A stretch of 64,000 bases of DNA from Symbiodinium natans (GCA_905221605.1 CAJNDS010001668.1:1292276-1356275), one strand, 5' to 3'. Counted from the first letter of the stretch, positions 21,901 to 30,448 are shown. Numbers and translations are program-made. Notes: generated from the letters alone by a model not told the origin.

Positions 21901-23747
21901 ACAAACTCATCTTTGTTGTGCTCCTGGATTTCAGGACCTCCCTTTTTCTCCGCCAAAGGCTTTGCCTCATCTGCTGTAGTTCGCTCGGTGTCGACTTCCG
22001 GCGAACTTCCAGACGGCAACACTTCTCCCTTCATGGGAGTGGACCCATCATTGGAGTCCTTTGTCACACCTTCTGCAGCAGGCAAATCTTCTTCCACTGC
22101 AGGGCGATTGAGTCGATCATCCACGGCAGGCACGCTTTCTTCCGTCGCAGGCTCCTTTGGTTCCATGGCTTCCAAAGGAGAATTTCCACCATCGTTGACC
22201 ACAGCTGCCTCATCGGCTCCGGTGTAGCCCTTGCTATTCTGTTCCTCGCGGCTAACTTCAGGTTGCACCAGTGCGTCCACCTGTGAACCTCCATCATCAG
22301 CTGCTGCGGAGACCTGCGCCCCATTGTTGCAGTCGCCCGTGGAACGTAACACCATATGCACCTCAACCCGTGCTTCCTTCGCACTCCAGGTAATATCTGG
22401 CGCATCGACCCGCGCATCATTGGCGCTCCAGGCCTCATTTTTCAGATCTTCCGTGTCTCCAGCTATTCCAGAAGCTTCTTTTTCCCCTTGAATGGCAGGA
22501 ATCTTGGCACCAAACGAAGAGACCTCCTCAGTCGCAACACACGACCTTTTCCCTCCGTCTTCCGAATCTCCAGGACCACATTCCTGAACGACAGGTACCA
22601 CATCCACCACTCGCTCTTCTGCAGCCGACACAGTTCCGATCTCCACATTGGGAATTTTTTCTTCTGGACCTACCGATTCCACCGCTGCCACACCCTCAGA
22701 AAGTGCTCCCATTCCTTCCCGATCCAGATGTTGAGCTCCAGCGATGTCTGCTCGGTTTCCAGGAATCTCCTCCTCATCAGGAGAACCCGAGGTCGGGGCG
22801 TCACCACCAGCCCTAGGACCGCTATCCCTGATAGTAGAGGAAAAATCTTTTTCACCTAAACTATTTACACTACCCTGGAATGCCCTCGTAGACTCAGTCT
22901 TCGGAGTAGAGGATGAAGAATCCAGTGCCGCCTCCATTTCCAGCTCATTGCCCGAAGGAGACCCAACCACCTCGTCACTCTTCATCTTTTCACCTACCAC
23001 CGGCAATGTCCACTTGCTTTCCTGCGTATCCAGGCAGTAATAATATTGTCTCCCATCTTCATGGAGGTGCCATTCCCACGTTGTCCCATCGCACGCTTTG
23101 ATCAGATGCTCATCTTTCCGAAAACCATCCCTTTCAGAGACCTGACGCATCTCGTCCTCTTCTTCTGACAACTGTCGCAACCTCTCAGCCTCCATCTGTA
23201 GGATCTCCTCCTCCCCCATGGCGTATTCAGCAGCAGGTGCAGCTTCAAAGCTGTCCGCACCCTTCTGTTCGTGACCGCTTCCACCACCTTGGGAACTCGA
23301 AGATGGATCCCTTTTGATCTTGTTCAGAGGCCTCCTGGCCGCTTGCAGCACTTCTCCAATCAGATCGGTCTGAGACTCTTGGTCTACCATTCGACCCGAA
23401 GTCGAAGTCGACGGCTGATACCCGTGTTTGTGCAACACTCGTAAAACAGTCACCTCCATTTCACGATCTATACCACCAGTCGCGTCCCAGTTCCTTTTCT
23501 CACCAGGCTTTGGCGATACAGAGACAGCACGTCCTTCAGCTTCAGTATTGCTAACCATATCCACATTGGGATTCATACCCACATTGGGGCTTTCTGCAAC
23601 CAAGGCTTCTTCCAGATGTTCTTCAGCGCCGGGAATCACCTCTTCCAACACCGATCTTTCACCCAGAGACTCAGCTGCACCATTTCCAGCTCCACCATTT
23701 TGTCCACCATCCGAGGCAGGTTGGAGCCATCGCTTCGGAGAAGGCAT
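15915..23747 (-). CDS. Giant element-encoded RNA-binding-type protein (WW, S1-like, MLLE, six CCCH fingers)
   Basis: 2610 codons, uninterrupted, starting 67 bases inside the 5' LTR. Domains by rough residue: WW at 219-250 (WEWHLHEDGRQYYYC ... SKWTLP); S1/OB-like at 662-728 (INGYGAFLDHG, GDTVNGTV); MLLE/PABC at 788-855 with the hallmark GKITGMLL; CCCH fingers at about 967-989, 1063-1082 and 1113-1136; a long acidic, Ser/Gln-rich, likely disordered middle; a conserved-looking globular part at about 1740-1930; three more CCCH fingers at 2196-2277; and a Lys-rich tail (KKKVKKKRK) ending in RKKK. Known: MLLE domains of poly(A)-binding protein bind PAM2 peptides, CCCH fingers bind RNA, and WW domains bind proline motifs. 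Inference: a Gag-like or captured cellular mRNA-binding protein that packages or hitch-hikes RNA. No enzymatic retroviral domain is visible. A host gene carried by the element is the main alternative. Confidence 0.9.
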   Translation of the reverse strand: MPSPKRWLQPASDGGQNGGAGNGAAESLGERSVLEEVIPGAEEHLEEALVAESPNVGMNPNVDMVSNTEAEGRAVSVSPKPGEKRNWDATGGIDREMEVTVLRVLHKHGYQPSTSTSGRMVDQESQTDLIGEVLQAARRPLNKIKRDPSSSSQGGGSGHEQKGADSFEAAPAAEYAMGEEEILQMEAERLRQLSEEEDEMRQVSERDGFRKDEHLIKACDGTTWEWHLHEDGRQYYYCLDTQESKWTLPVVGEKMKSDEVVGSPSGNELEMEAALDSSSSTPKTESTRAFQGSVNSLGEKDFSSTIRDSGPRAGGDAPTSGSPDEEEIPGNRADIAGAQHLDREGMGALSEGVAAVESVGPEEKIPNVEIGTVSAAEERVVDVVPVVQECGPGDSEDGGKRSCVATEEVSSFGAKIPAIQGEKEASGIAGDTEDLKNEAWSANDARVDAPDITWSAKEARVEVHMVLRSTGDCNNGAQVSAAADDGGSQVDALVQPEVSREEQNSKGYTGADEAAVVNDGGNSPLEAMEPKEPATEESVPAVDDRLNRPAVEEDLPAAEGVTKDSNDGSTPMKGEVLPSGSSPEVDTERTTADEAKPLAEKKGGPEIQEHNKDEFVGLVEQNEQCDPKVKTKDAPGADDTEVVSEEHAKKVPRAGALESPGTHCYQEGDEIMGLVRCINGYGAFLDHGDMNVLVPAEGNNAYQFKFGDTVNGTVKRVEDDGTIILDTFLVLEEDVEDSSSTLRKWKPSGWSTWWTDSWYAGQWYQDSNGQWDWKQEEEQSDEELVVQELSSEEREERQLYGEKIYKALLENGNEEEAYVGKITGMLLGRPMEDLQECVADQAFLNAEARRAYGILQNDGWKPDGTESTGLGKLTTFSRKQYHNALFELACRKRRFTRPVVGEAVATVLNQGEDEFWNALWLDTKLFLQELDGAVQSMSKRENKPMEAYMDPDQYKKAHMTPQTVSPGHSKLCKFFNKGRCRNGDGCPYEHRRYGEGWPGGGSIDPKNSQEADDEDGNIGDPPTEEGTVDEAQQEREDLAFRAKYNFGKGASKGEPMSGEPKGRLCLYYNQGGCKYGTTCRYLHNDDIALEGTWEPGKSWDNASRKALRDAGFHHCCFDYYLRGRCRKGSNFCKYSHDEMSEERLTLLKHLVQVANQVRFEKERGWEITDRSTFQPPASGGAESSSSSAPKALQMTNVSQKEGEKGILDEAEADEQKNSVAASTGTRLQNPEEPIENWMARNEHLWVYTPHVSEVMITLGVTNVSDLQEFIFVEDLVDKGINKVTACKILQLVGDVRYRPGGPEKAVPSDASVRVQQSSGNKGTGRAAVRTLTQVREAEDSGAKTMPRGSYRELFDKVRYRDGWTLAQRSPLCVQKLRLVGVGMPPVNPPTKKYRSRSNPVRRGRPLLDKKQVRQVPRSRSQRRVQPAEVVEKPKPLELKPRGGLSYRFSRAWADVVDDDEQAEALVSYAASSSDSSEEETNAAQRLKEIFLQERDSQRTASRGNVPQSGSSGSNDGPKKSVHLGEGRDKASRGETRQEVTSQVFSLPQPSRRAERSQKRARDGSVMVGSLVVGSTDEVLPGQGVAGQVNVSESAQVLPGQEVAGQETALEGAVQISGEETDQKEGEGGSNELRGDGAKILDVCPVRNDLQQLLVKGLLTRIYWKVAVGKLPVGQRDCQKGSNKMDRNLVISMSSEGASEQDENLALEDDADQSMGDGAMVVLVYDPRTLIQSPTTDWVMRRGLTDRSVWPAMAYMAQRICAEMVQVDEMNAQLGTGALLFQRRDQGHYSDLHHSFHDNPCLPAVGNYPLSVMGALLSPGLEGEFKNTDKFGTAMEAIAYDWSRSPGMEVHIELMARVAKMVHPFLNLGAQGSVMVSEFLWQRGRARLMEFLQAATCADQLEALWRRMDDDADEEVDPSTAVLEVLGPEDAVLDQGNNESLIPIEDAGGETSGDTGGDGKAPEVSPEEETSSGSSRLADTRIFLWSVYSRVASNFSMQDRTTGKIFDSTKGYPGEGPNNDDNPSSKGNLPWISEDYLDEVVSKKMERSSDMDGFVPGSEGPLEKVEVENVTASKILMALWKKGHRVGYRRLCRLNASGCKVGAMKRPIKRVQKIGTRKAFTKMFNVFGSSQHGSGVGGKPIMKVVGPRPGFPAVLQAPNTDSTSGEGSSPQVHGNVHVEHNRPMDRYEAERLEKRKKGFCYWFGKGKDRCKFGDDCKFIHSEDDVVLHSYWCKYYVAGRECFAGKDCGFSHDATGVRCVQFARSGKCRFGDRCVFEHGVPLEEQRPRSPRTPPRDGPRRKSGANGGEKEISPEQFDDDEEDFMVYDEETKMTELLMEAISFLSGGKPDLARAEADPLFKLLKFTGDADQMDQEWVSWTTEMLTVLELLEVVKSYEVSLAEVEEWVNDLRIWYERANLGEEKDSKRGKKRSLERESSKDIPAEKGVVETSETEVAVEEEKKKVKKKRKAAAIEDPYTLMVPKPKKMPTIIEKGGSTSNVVASAVEKSSKTRTKSNVGGKTKKREKSQSPKKEEVVMVQDPEEKDRPSDADAPGSATANAELGQSCQAIEDAKREGLVSSIQRGVQDPVLTVSDLEYILLQLHLKIANNRKKK

Positions 23748-23801
23748 TGCTTCTTGATCCCAAAGATCTTAAGACAACACTCAACCGCAGGGAACCTAAT
23801 T

Positions 23802-23814
23802 TGGGCTCATAACC
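23802..23814 (-). other. Primer binding site, half-tRNA(iMet) type
   Basis: The + strand reads TGGGCTCATAACC and abuts the LTR. That is the anticodon stem-loop of initiator tRNA-Met (CAT anticodon in the middle), so the minus-strand RNA (GGTTATGAGCCCA) can pair with the 3' end of a 5'-half tRNA cut in the anticodon stem. Known: Drosophila copia primes from such a half tRNA-iMet. Confidence 0.82.
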
Positions 23815-24101
23815 TACGGGGGGACAACCAAGGAAGGAAATCAACTCCCCTAATCGCCCTGAACTTATATTCCCCAGATCGAACCAAGAAACAAACAAGA
23901 ACACGGATAAGAGCAACCCAGGGGGGAAGGAAAGGGGGAAGGAATCCACACCCTTACCAAACCCTAAGAACCCAGGCACTACTTTTTGAACTTGTGGCTT
24001 TCTGTTCAAGCCCATCTTGAGCCAAACATGATTTCCGGGTTCATTAACCCTTCCAACTCTCAACACTAACTCTTTTCTACAATACCAATTGCAGCTCCGC
24101 A
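23815..24101 (-). repeat. 5' LTR (relative to the minus-strand element)
   Basis: 287 bp. The minus strand starts TGCGGAGCTGCAATTGG and ends CCCCCCGTA. It should hold the element's promoter; I see no box I could name with confidence. Confidence 0.97.
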
Positions 24102-24225
24102 AAGGGTTTAGGGTTTAGGGTTTAGGGTTTAGGGTTTAGGGTTTAGGGTTTAGGGTTTGGGGTTTAGGGTTTAGGGTTTAGGGTTTAGGGTTTAGGGTTT
24201 AGTGTCGAGGGTCTAGGGTCTAGGG
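24102..24225. repeat. TTTAGGG array, right flank of the LTR element
   Basis: Resumes as AAGGGTTTAGGG right at the LTR end, about 15 units, then GGGTCTA variants. From 24226 to 24515 there are degenerate telomere-type units and no exon. Confidence 0.97.
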
Positions 24226-24515
24226 TCTAGGGTCTGGTTTAGGGTTGGGTTTAGGGTTTGGGGTCAGAGGGTTTGGAGAGGGTTCGTACGGCTTGGTGTT
24301 TAGGGCTTCGATGTTTGTATGCTTGGAGCGCTAGGGAATGGCTCTCCCACACCTGCACACCGACTAAACCCTAAACCCTAAACCCTAAAACAACCTTCCC
24401 TAAACCCTAAACCCTGAACCTAAAACCCTGAAATCTAAAACCCTAAATCCTAAACCCTAAACCCTAAAAACCGAAACCCTAAGCCCTCCGACCAACCTTA
24501 CCCCCAAAAAACCAG

Positions 24516-24596
24516 GTGGGGCATTGCATGAGCAGCGCGGCTGACCTCAAGAATGGCCACTATGCGAAGCGCCGCGGATTCTCTATGGAGTTGAGG
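24516..24596 (+). CDS. Probable exon (unidentified)
   Basis: AACCAG| acceptor, 27 codons including CMSSAADLKNGHYAKRRGF, TTGAGG|GTCTTG donor. Good borders and protein-like composition. It could continue the gene interrupted by the LTR element; phase to 15118 cannot be tested without knowing all exons. Confidence 0.5.
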
Positions 24597-25336
24597 GTCT
24601 TGGGGCTTTTAGGGTTTTAGGGTTTAGGGTTTAGGGTTTTTAGACTTGGACCCAGAGGAGCCCTCATTCACTTTTTTGGGTTTTCGGTTCCCTTATAAGC
24701 CCCTTCAAACCAGACCCTTAAGTTTTGAACTGCACCTTTGAGTCGTCCGTTTAATGTGGTTTGCGATTTGTGAATAGAGCTCGACAGGGGACCATGTCGT
24801 CTAGAAAAAGCCTTTTTAGGGCTCAGCCAAGTCCTTTAGCAGCCAAAAATATCCCTGAACCCTAGGAACGTGCTTGGGGGAAGGGATGGTGTGGGATGCG
24901 CATTCGACCTGGCAAAGCCGTTGGTGGCAAACCCTCGGAATACTAAAGCTCCAACTGGTCTCCAAGACCCTGGGAGCTCAAAGTTTAGGGTTTGGGCTTA
25001 GGGTTTAGGGTTTAGGGAGTTTAGGGTGTAGGGAGTTAAGGGTTTAGCTTACTGTTTGTCAGGCTTAAGCCCTGAAATTTACAAAATAAGAACCCTGAGC
25101 CCCAAAGCGTGATCTGTGGCTATGGCGTGAGAGCCTTAAAGCCCTGGAACCCTGAAACCCCAAACCCAAAGCAGGGTTGAGGCTATAGAGTTTAGGGTTT
25201 ACCTGCACCCCCCAAACTACCCTCAATAAAGGACACTTATGTTCCCTACTATTATGGTTTAAAGGCAGTTTGGGGGGTGTGAGGGTTCAGAAGTTAAGGG
25301 TTTTGCTTGCGGCCCTCAACTCGAAACGCTGGGCAG
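24597..25336. other. Spacer with telomere-type units
   Basis: TTTAGGG units near 24615-24645 and 24985-25020. Two overlapping open frames near 24895-24990 are protein-like (one contains CAFDLAKPLVANPRN), but neither has two good splice sites. Confidence 0.5.
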
Positions 25337-25409
25337 ACCCACGCGTTCGGTCAACGATGCTTCCCTGTCGCAGTCCCTGACCGCATCGGACCTCCGCATC
25401 GCTTGTGGG
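25337..25409 (+). CDS. Probable exon (unidentified)
   Basis: GGGCAG| acceptor, frame PTRSVNDASLSQSLTASDLR then IACG, GGG|GTTCAG donor. Ser/Thr-rich; no family. Confidence 0.4.
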
Positions 25410-25447
25410 GTTCAGGCTTCAGGGATCAGTGTTCCTAGGATGCCCAG

Positions 25448-25661
25448 TAGTGCACTTATTCCCTTTTTGGGGGCTCTAGGTTCCCCTGTAAACCGGTTTA
25501 AGCAAAAAAGGGCACCCTTTTTAATCCTAGGTTACTGGGCAACCTAGGTTCATAGCCCTAAGGGTCCATGTACCTCATTATTATATACTTGGGTCTCAAA
25601 GTCCCTATATAGGAAGTACTTTAAGGCCCAAGGATTCCCTATGTAGGTACATGGACCCTTA
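25448..25661. repeat. Adjacent fold-back repeats, family 5 then family 1
   Basis: 25448-25555 is a family 5 hairpin (GCCCAGTAG...TTACTGGGC). 25556-25661 is a complete family 1 copy (CCTAAGGGTCCATGTACCT ... GGTACATGGACCCTTAGG). Confidence 0.9.
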
Positions 25662-25949
25662 GGGGGCTTCAGGGTTCAGTGTTTATAGGGTTTTGGGTGA
25701 GGGCTTCAGCGCTTTCAGGCTCAGGCGGTTTAGCACGGTTGCATATTCATACGGTCTTGTATGTAGGGCGTTCAGGGTCTAGGTATGGGGCTTGCCTACT
25801 AAGAAGTCACTTAAAACCCAGTTGATGTAAGTGTTGTCTCGACTCGGAACAAGCAATATGCTATGCGAAGCATGGAACTTAGCTTTTGTTTATTGATCGT
25901 CACTTCAGTGTTTCTCCTATTTTGCGTTGAATCATGCCAATGTATGTAA

Positions 25950-26175
25950 GAGAGAGAGAGCGACAGATAGATTCCAAAAAAACAACAAGCTAACAAAGAA
26001 ACAGATAAAGCCAGAGAGAGCGAGAGAGAGAACGCGAGAGAGCGAGAGACTGTGTGCGTGAGAATGAGAAGTTTCAAAACAACGGTATAGACCGGGAGAG
26101 AGAGAGAGAGAGAGAAAGCGGGGTTCCTTATCAAGAGCGAGCGAGAGAGCTAGCGAGAGAGAGAGAGAGAGTACA
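25950..26175. repeat. GA-rich microsatellite
   Basis: (GA)n with GCGAGA variants; overlapping ORFs are low complexity. 25662-25949 and 26176-26643 show no supported exon. Confidence 0.9.
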
Positions 26176-26643
26176 CAGAACTGAAAGCCCACCGTTTGGC
26201 TTCACCTGTTCACACCGAGTTGCCCCAAATACAGGGGCGGGCGATGACGCCCGGGGCTTCGGCCCCAAGCCCCTAGAAAGAAAGAAAGTACACAGAAAGA
26301 GAAAGGTGGAAAACGGTAGTCCTGAACAGGGGGTGAAGACGTAGTGTGGTGTAGTTCTGGGAGAAGGTTTTCCACGTTGCAGAATACTTGTCGCTTGTTT
26401 ACACATGGTCAGGCATCTGCATGTCTCACATGTGGGGGTCTATGTTAGGAGTCCTCTATTGAAGTGGACCACCATGCGGGCTTAGCTTCAGTGCAGAGCA
26501 GGCATGTAGCCTAGGGGTGTTTCGTGTCATACGGACATTCAACTAAAGGTTTGCCAGAAGCCTGGACATTGAGATCAGCCGGTTTTTATGGCGGACCCAA
26601 AGCCCTAAACCCCGAAGGCCCTATGCTGTCCGTCGATGAAATT

Positions 26644-27120
26644 TAAATGGGGGTTCCGAAGTTCCCTTATTGGGGTCCTTGTACTATTTGGGGGGGCGGT
26701 TTTTGGGGGTCCCCTGTTTTCGTAAACCCCCAAATCGTAAACTCGCGGGAGGAGCGTGTGGTTTCTTCGTCGCCGAGCTATAGCCTCCTGGCACGCAGCT
26801 CCAGTGCTTTTCTTGTGTACGCCAAGTCGGACACCCTAAACCCTAAACCCCAGTATAGTGCTTGTAAAGCCCATAAAGGTTTGGAGGTTCAGGGTACTTG
26901 CTAACCCAATGAAAAGTGTAGACATAACCCACAGCCACCAATGTTGCCTTAAGTCGTCTTCTGCTCCAGCGCCAAGGTTTGAAGGCTTAGGGCGTGGGTC
27001 CTGTCCTATTTGGGGGTTTACGAAAATAGGGGACCCCCCAACCCCAATGTAGATCCCCAAGTAGTAGGATCCCGTACAATGGGGACCCCAACAAGGTACC
27101 CCGAAATTTCGGAAACCCCC
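26644..27120. repeat. Two inverted copies of fold-back family 9
   Basis: 26644-26745 (GGGGTTCC...TTTTCGTAAACCCCCAAAT) and 26995-27120 (ATTTGGGGGTTTACGAAAAT...GGGGACCCC) are the same unit in opposite orientation. Between them lie a short open frame (26746-26836) and half of a family 4 repeat near 26875. Confidence 0.85.
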
Positions 27121-27134
27121 TAAACCCTAAACGC

Positions 27135-27216
27135 TAAACCCCAAACCCTAAACCCTAAACCCTAAACCCTAAACCCTAAACCCTAAACCCTAAACCCTAA
27201 ACCCTAAACCCTAAAC
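27135..27216. repeat. Interstitial CCCTAAA array before a putative start exon
   Basis: About 11 units ending six bases before the ATG at 27222. Confidence 0.95.
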
Positions 27217-27221
27217 CACCC

Positions 27222-27272
27222 ATGTCGCGCAGCCAAGGATACAACAACCAAGCAAACAACGCCAAGTCGCAG
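27222..27272 (+). CDS. Candidate first exon of the cation-channel gene
   Basis: ATG opens a 17-codon frame, MSRSQGYNNQANNAKSQ, ending at CAG|GTAACC. It is the first ATG-led exon upstream of the S1 exon on this strand. Assignment to the channel is by position only; a separate small gene is possible. Confidence 0.4.
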
Positions 27273-27317
27273 GTAACCGTCGAGCTCATGCTCTTTGCCT
27301 TGAAAGCTGAAGCCTGA

Positions 27318-27408
27318 TTTAGGGTTTAGGGTTTAGGGTTTAGGGTTTAGGGTTTAGGGTTTAGGGTTTAGGGTTTAGGGTTTAGGGTTTAGGGTTTAGG
27401 GTTTAGAG
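27318..27408. repeat. Interstitial TTTAGGG array
   Basis: About 13 units, opposite in orientation to the array at 27135. 27409-28341 is mostly unique with no certain exon. Confidence 0.95.
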
Positions 27409-28341
27409 TCACTTCCGAAGTTGGGAATCAAAAGCCTGAAGCCCTAAACCATAAACCCTAGGCCTTCCCTAACGTGTGACTTGTGCATTGCAAGATGTCT
27501 AGAAACTAGAGTTTCCGTTGCCTCAGAGGGCCATGGAATCACTCCACCTGACGTATGGATTCCAGCTTCATTGATTTATTGATTAGGGTTTAAGGTTTTG
27601 TTCTCTAAACTAGCAGGGACTTGTTTTTGAGGAACGGCCCATGCACATAATACCCGTGTCCCAAACCCTTTTGCAGAAAGCCTTTGAAAGCGGGGGAATT
27701 CCCTTCTTGGTTGTCGGGCTCGCTCACCTGTTTAACGTACAAGCGGTTATTTTTGGAAGCTACCAACGTCCGTAAATGACAACAAACACCACCATCTGGC
27801 AGGGGCCGAGAACCCCCGTCTGCCACGATGCCTGAAGCCTAGGCAGAGACTGTAGCCCTAGACAACCAAAAGACACACATTTCCAAGAATGAAGGCGCCA
27901 TTTTCCCGCAGTTTCCCCTTGGAAAAATAAGAAAACAAAACTTCCGCCCGAAACCCCAAACCAAAGCCCTGAACCCTCAACCCTAGACCCTGGACTCCAA
28001 ACCCTAGACCCTCTGAGAGAAGCAACTAAGGTTGAGCGAGCATAATCCCAGCCGCGTGGAGGAGATGCTAACGAGGTGCACAAGCCTGGCACGTTCTGCA
28101 GGTTAAACCCTAAACCCTAAACCCTAGCCCTAAACCCTAAACCCTAAACCCTACAAAACCCTAAACCCTAAACCCTAGTTATGAAGTTCAGGGTTTAGTC
28201 TTGAAGGTGTAAACTTTCTTTTGTTGGGGGGTCTCCCTTTTTTGGGTTTAGGGCCTATGAAACTCTCCTCTTTGGGGTTCTCTGAAGCATATGTTGCTAT
28301 CTTTGGGTTGGTGAAGGGGACCCGAACATTACCCTTCGCAG

Positions 28342-28396
28342 CTCCAAGGCCAAACTCCTCAACCCCGGACTTTGAGAATCCGGAAGGTCGCTAAAG
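28342..28396 (+). CDS. Probable N-terminal exon of the channel gene
   Basis: TTCGCAG| acceptor, frame LQGQTPQPRTLRIRKVAK, AAAG|GTCAGG donor. A basic cytoplasmic-type segment just upstream of S1. Phase to the S1 exon does not match, so a small exon (perhaps near 28536) is missing. Confidence 0.4.
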
Positions 28397-28450
28397 GTCA
28401 GGTCTCTGTGTGTGTGGGGCTCAGAGTGGTTATTCTCACAATTAACCCTT

Positions 28451-28452
<2 letters not shown>

Positions 28453-28482
<30 letters not shown>
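28453..28482. repeat. GT microsatellite
   Basis: (GT)15 interrupted once. Confidence 0.95.
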
Positions 28483-28483
<1 letters not shown>

Positions 28484-28771
28484 TCGTGGCTCGCCATCGG
28501 AGGCGAAGGCTTTAGGAAGGCTCATGTTTCATCGTCGGCCCCACAGCCATCCCTGAGGCCCCACTACCCTGGTAGTTAGGAGGGCTCAGCCTTGATGCCA
28601 CCTGAAGAGACACACACCCACGTATTGTAGCGTGAACAGAATCCTTGGAAGACGATCTACCAAATGGCGTACCCCTATACCCGAAACCCTGACCCCTAAA
28701 CCCTATATCTTAAACCCTAAACCCTAAACCCTCAACCCTAAACCCTATAGGCTGTCGTCTTCTTGCGTGAG

Positions 28772-28858
28772 GCTCAAAGCGGGACTCGACTACTTTGCTG
28801 GGATTCTTGTGCTGCTGAACTCCTTGGTCCTGCTGATACAGTTTGAGATGGAGGGAAG
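28772..28858 (+). CDS. Cation channel, S1 exon
   Basis: Reads LDYFAGILVLLNSLVLLIQF followed by EMEG, a textbook S1 helix with its outer acidic end. The right border GGAAG|GACC gives a GA donor. The next exon begins GAAG|GATTG, so GAAGGA is shared at the two borders. The parallel S1 exon at 62057 supports the call. Confidence 0.8.
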
Positions 28859-28889
28859 GACCAGCAGTGCTTAATTACTGGCAAGCAAA

Positions 28890-28890
28890 C

Positions 28891-28922
<32 letters not shown>

Positions 28923-28980
28923 GGAGAGACAGAGATATATGTATGTGGGTGTGAATATATATATATATATATATATATAT
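28890..28980. repeat. GA and TA microsatellite in intron 1
   Basis: (GA)n then (TA)n followed by CCCAAAA and CCCTGAA heptamer variants at 29026-29126. Confidence 0.9.
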
Positions 28981-29143
28981 TCATCTATTTTATCCATATG
29001 TATACAATTTGCGTATTTCTGTCCCAAAACCCAAAACCCAAAACCTAAAACCCAAAACCCAAAACCCAAAACCCTGAACCCTGAACCCTGAACCCTGAAC
29101 CCTGAACCCTGAACCCTGAACCCTACCCAAATCGTTCCTGAAG

Positions 29144-29204
29144 GATTGTGGGCTTGAGTGTGGGGCTGTCTGATGGACCGGCCTGGGAGGAGGCTTGCCT
29201 CCGC
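29144..29204 (+). CDS. Cation channel, S1-S2 loop exon
   Basis: Joined to the S1 exon it reads RIVGLSVGLSDGPAWEEACL and ends CTCCGC|GCAATT, a GC donor that runs straight into TTTAGGG. Phase is correct on both sides. Confidence 0.7.
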
Positions 29205-30448
29205 GCAATTTAGGGTTTAGGGTGTTTAGGGTTTAGGGGTGTAGGGGTTTTAGGGTTCAGGGCTTAGGGCTCAGGGATAAGGAGTTGGGTGATTACGTAT
29301 GTTGGGGCTGCACTACACCCTAAGCCCGAAACGAAGTCCCAACACCCCGATTCCCTGAATCCTGAACCCTAAACCGTAAAGTCCTAGAGATGGGAAGGGG
29401 ATCAACAGGACCAGAGTGGTGATGTCAGAGAGTTTTGCATTTGTGGGGGGAACGGATTCCGGCAGAATCCATTCACGAGGCTCCTTGGGGGGTGTTTTGG
29501 CTTGACCCTAAACCCGAAAGCCTAAACCCTAAGTTGTTCCCAGAGTCAAAGTACCTCCACGACTTGCACGTGCAAATGTGGAGTGGTGTAAAGACCAGCC
29601 TGGCTTTGACGCCCTTACAACCCAGAGGGCCACTCCCTCCCCTCAGAGCCCCTCAACCCTAACCCCGAAAACCACTCCACACCCTAAACCCTAAACCCTA
29701 AAGCCACACCAGGGTCGGGGGGGCAGGGCGAGTACCTAGATCATGAGATCAAAGGCTTGAAGCCTAAACCCGAAAACGCAAAACCTAAATCCTGCAATCT
29801 TAAGTCATGAAATCTTAAGTCCTGGAATCCTAGATTTCTAGAGCCCTAAACCCCACAAACCCTATAGCCAACCCACAGCCGAAAAGCCCTGCGCCCCGGA
29901 ACCCGAAAAACCTTCAACCAAACCCTCAAACCGACCCACAACCACGCCACAGGGGGGAGAGGGGGGGGGGGGAGCATGTACATAATACATATATATTTAT
30001 ATATATATATATGTGACATGCGCATTATTCTTTTCAGCTGTATACACTAGCCCACTTCGAAAAATCGCACCCTGCAATGTGTCGGCTTTACATAACGCTC
30101 GCCTCAAGCCTTGCAACCTTAAAGCCGAAACCCAAGCTCGGCAGGTGATTCCCGCGCTGCAGATCGCCACTCACCCAGATCTGCGACAAACCCCCTAACC
30201 AGATCCCTGGGTTCCTAAGCCCCATCTTCCAGAAGCTCGAATCCGTCAACCTGAAAACCCTATGCGCATGAAGCTAGAATGCCCCGAACCCAGACTCCCC
30301 CCGAGGAACCTAGATAGTTAAAGTACATGTCCCGCCTTCTTAAGGGTATATGAGTTTAGGGCTTAGAGTCCCCGAAGTTGTTTCTTGACTTTACTCCGTT
30401 GTCACGTTGTCGTTTCTGTCCATTGTCATAACCTCCTCACCCCTGCAG

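Larger units (their letters stand above)
15258..24101 (-). mobile_element. Polymerase-less LTR retrotransposon, copia-type priming, 8844 bp
   Basis: Two direct 287-bp terminal repeats, differing at a single position (near 15323 versus 23880), enclose a 2610-codon minus-strand ORF. The minus-strand LTR runs TG...TA. Directly inside the 5' LTR is a site complementary to the initiator-tRNA anticodon arm, and directly before the 3' LTR is a GGGGGAG purine tract. Flanks are TAGGG on the left and AAGGG on the right, a plausible 5-bp target duplication with one mismatch, inside a TTTAGGG array. I find no D-S/TG protease, no HHCC integrase zinc site and no YxDD box in the ORF. Known: elements with Gag-like or cargo ORFs and no pol move in trans. 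Inference: a recent insertion of a non-autonomous copia-type element. It is the only stretch over 2 kb without telomere-type arrays, which also suggests youth. Confidence 0.92.

Noticed and set aside
16016-23101. Many + strand and other-frame ORFs of 60-168 codons
   Set aside because: Shadows of the 2610-codon minus ORF, which has domains and spans all of them.
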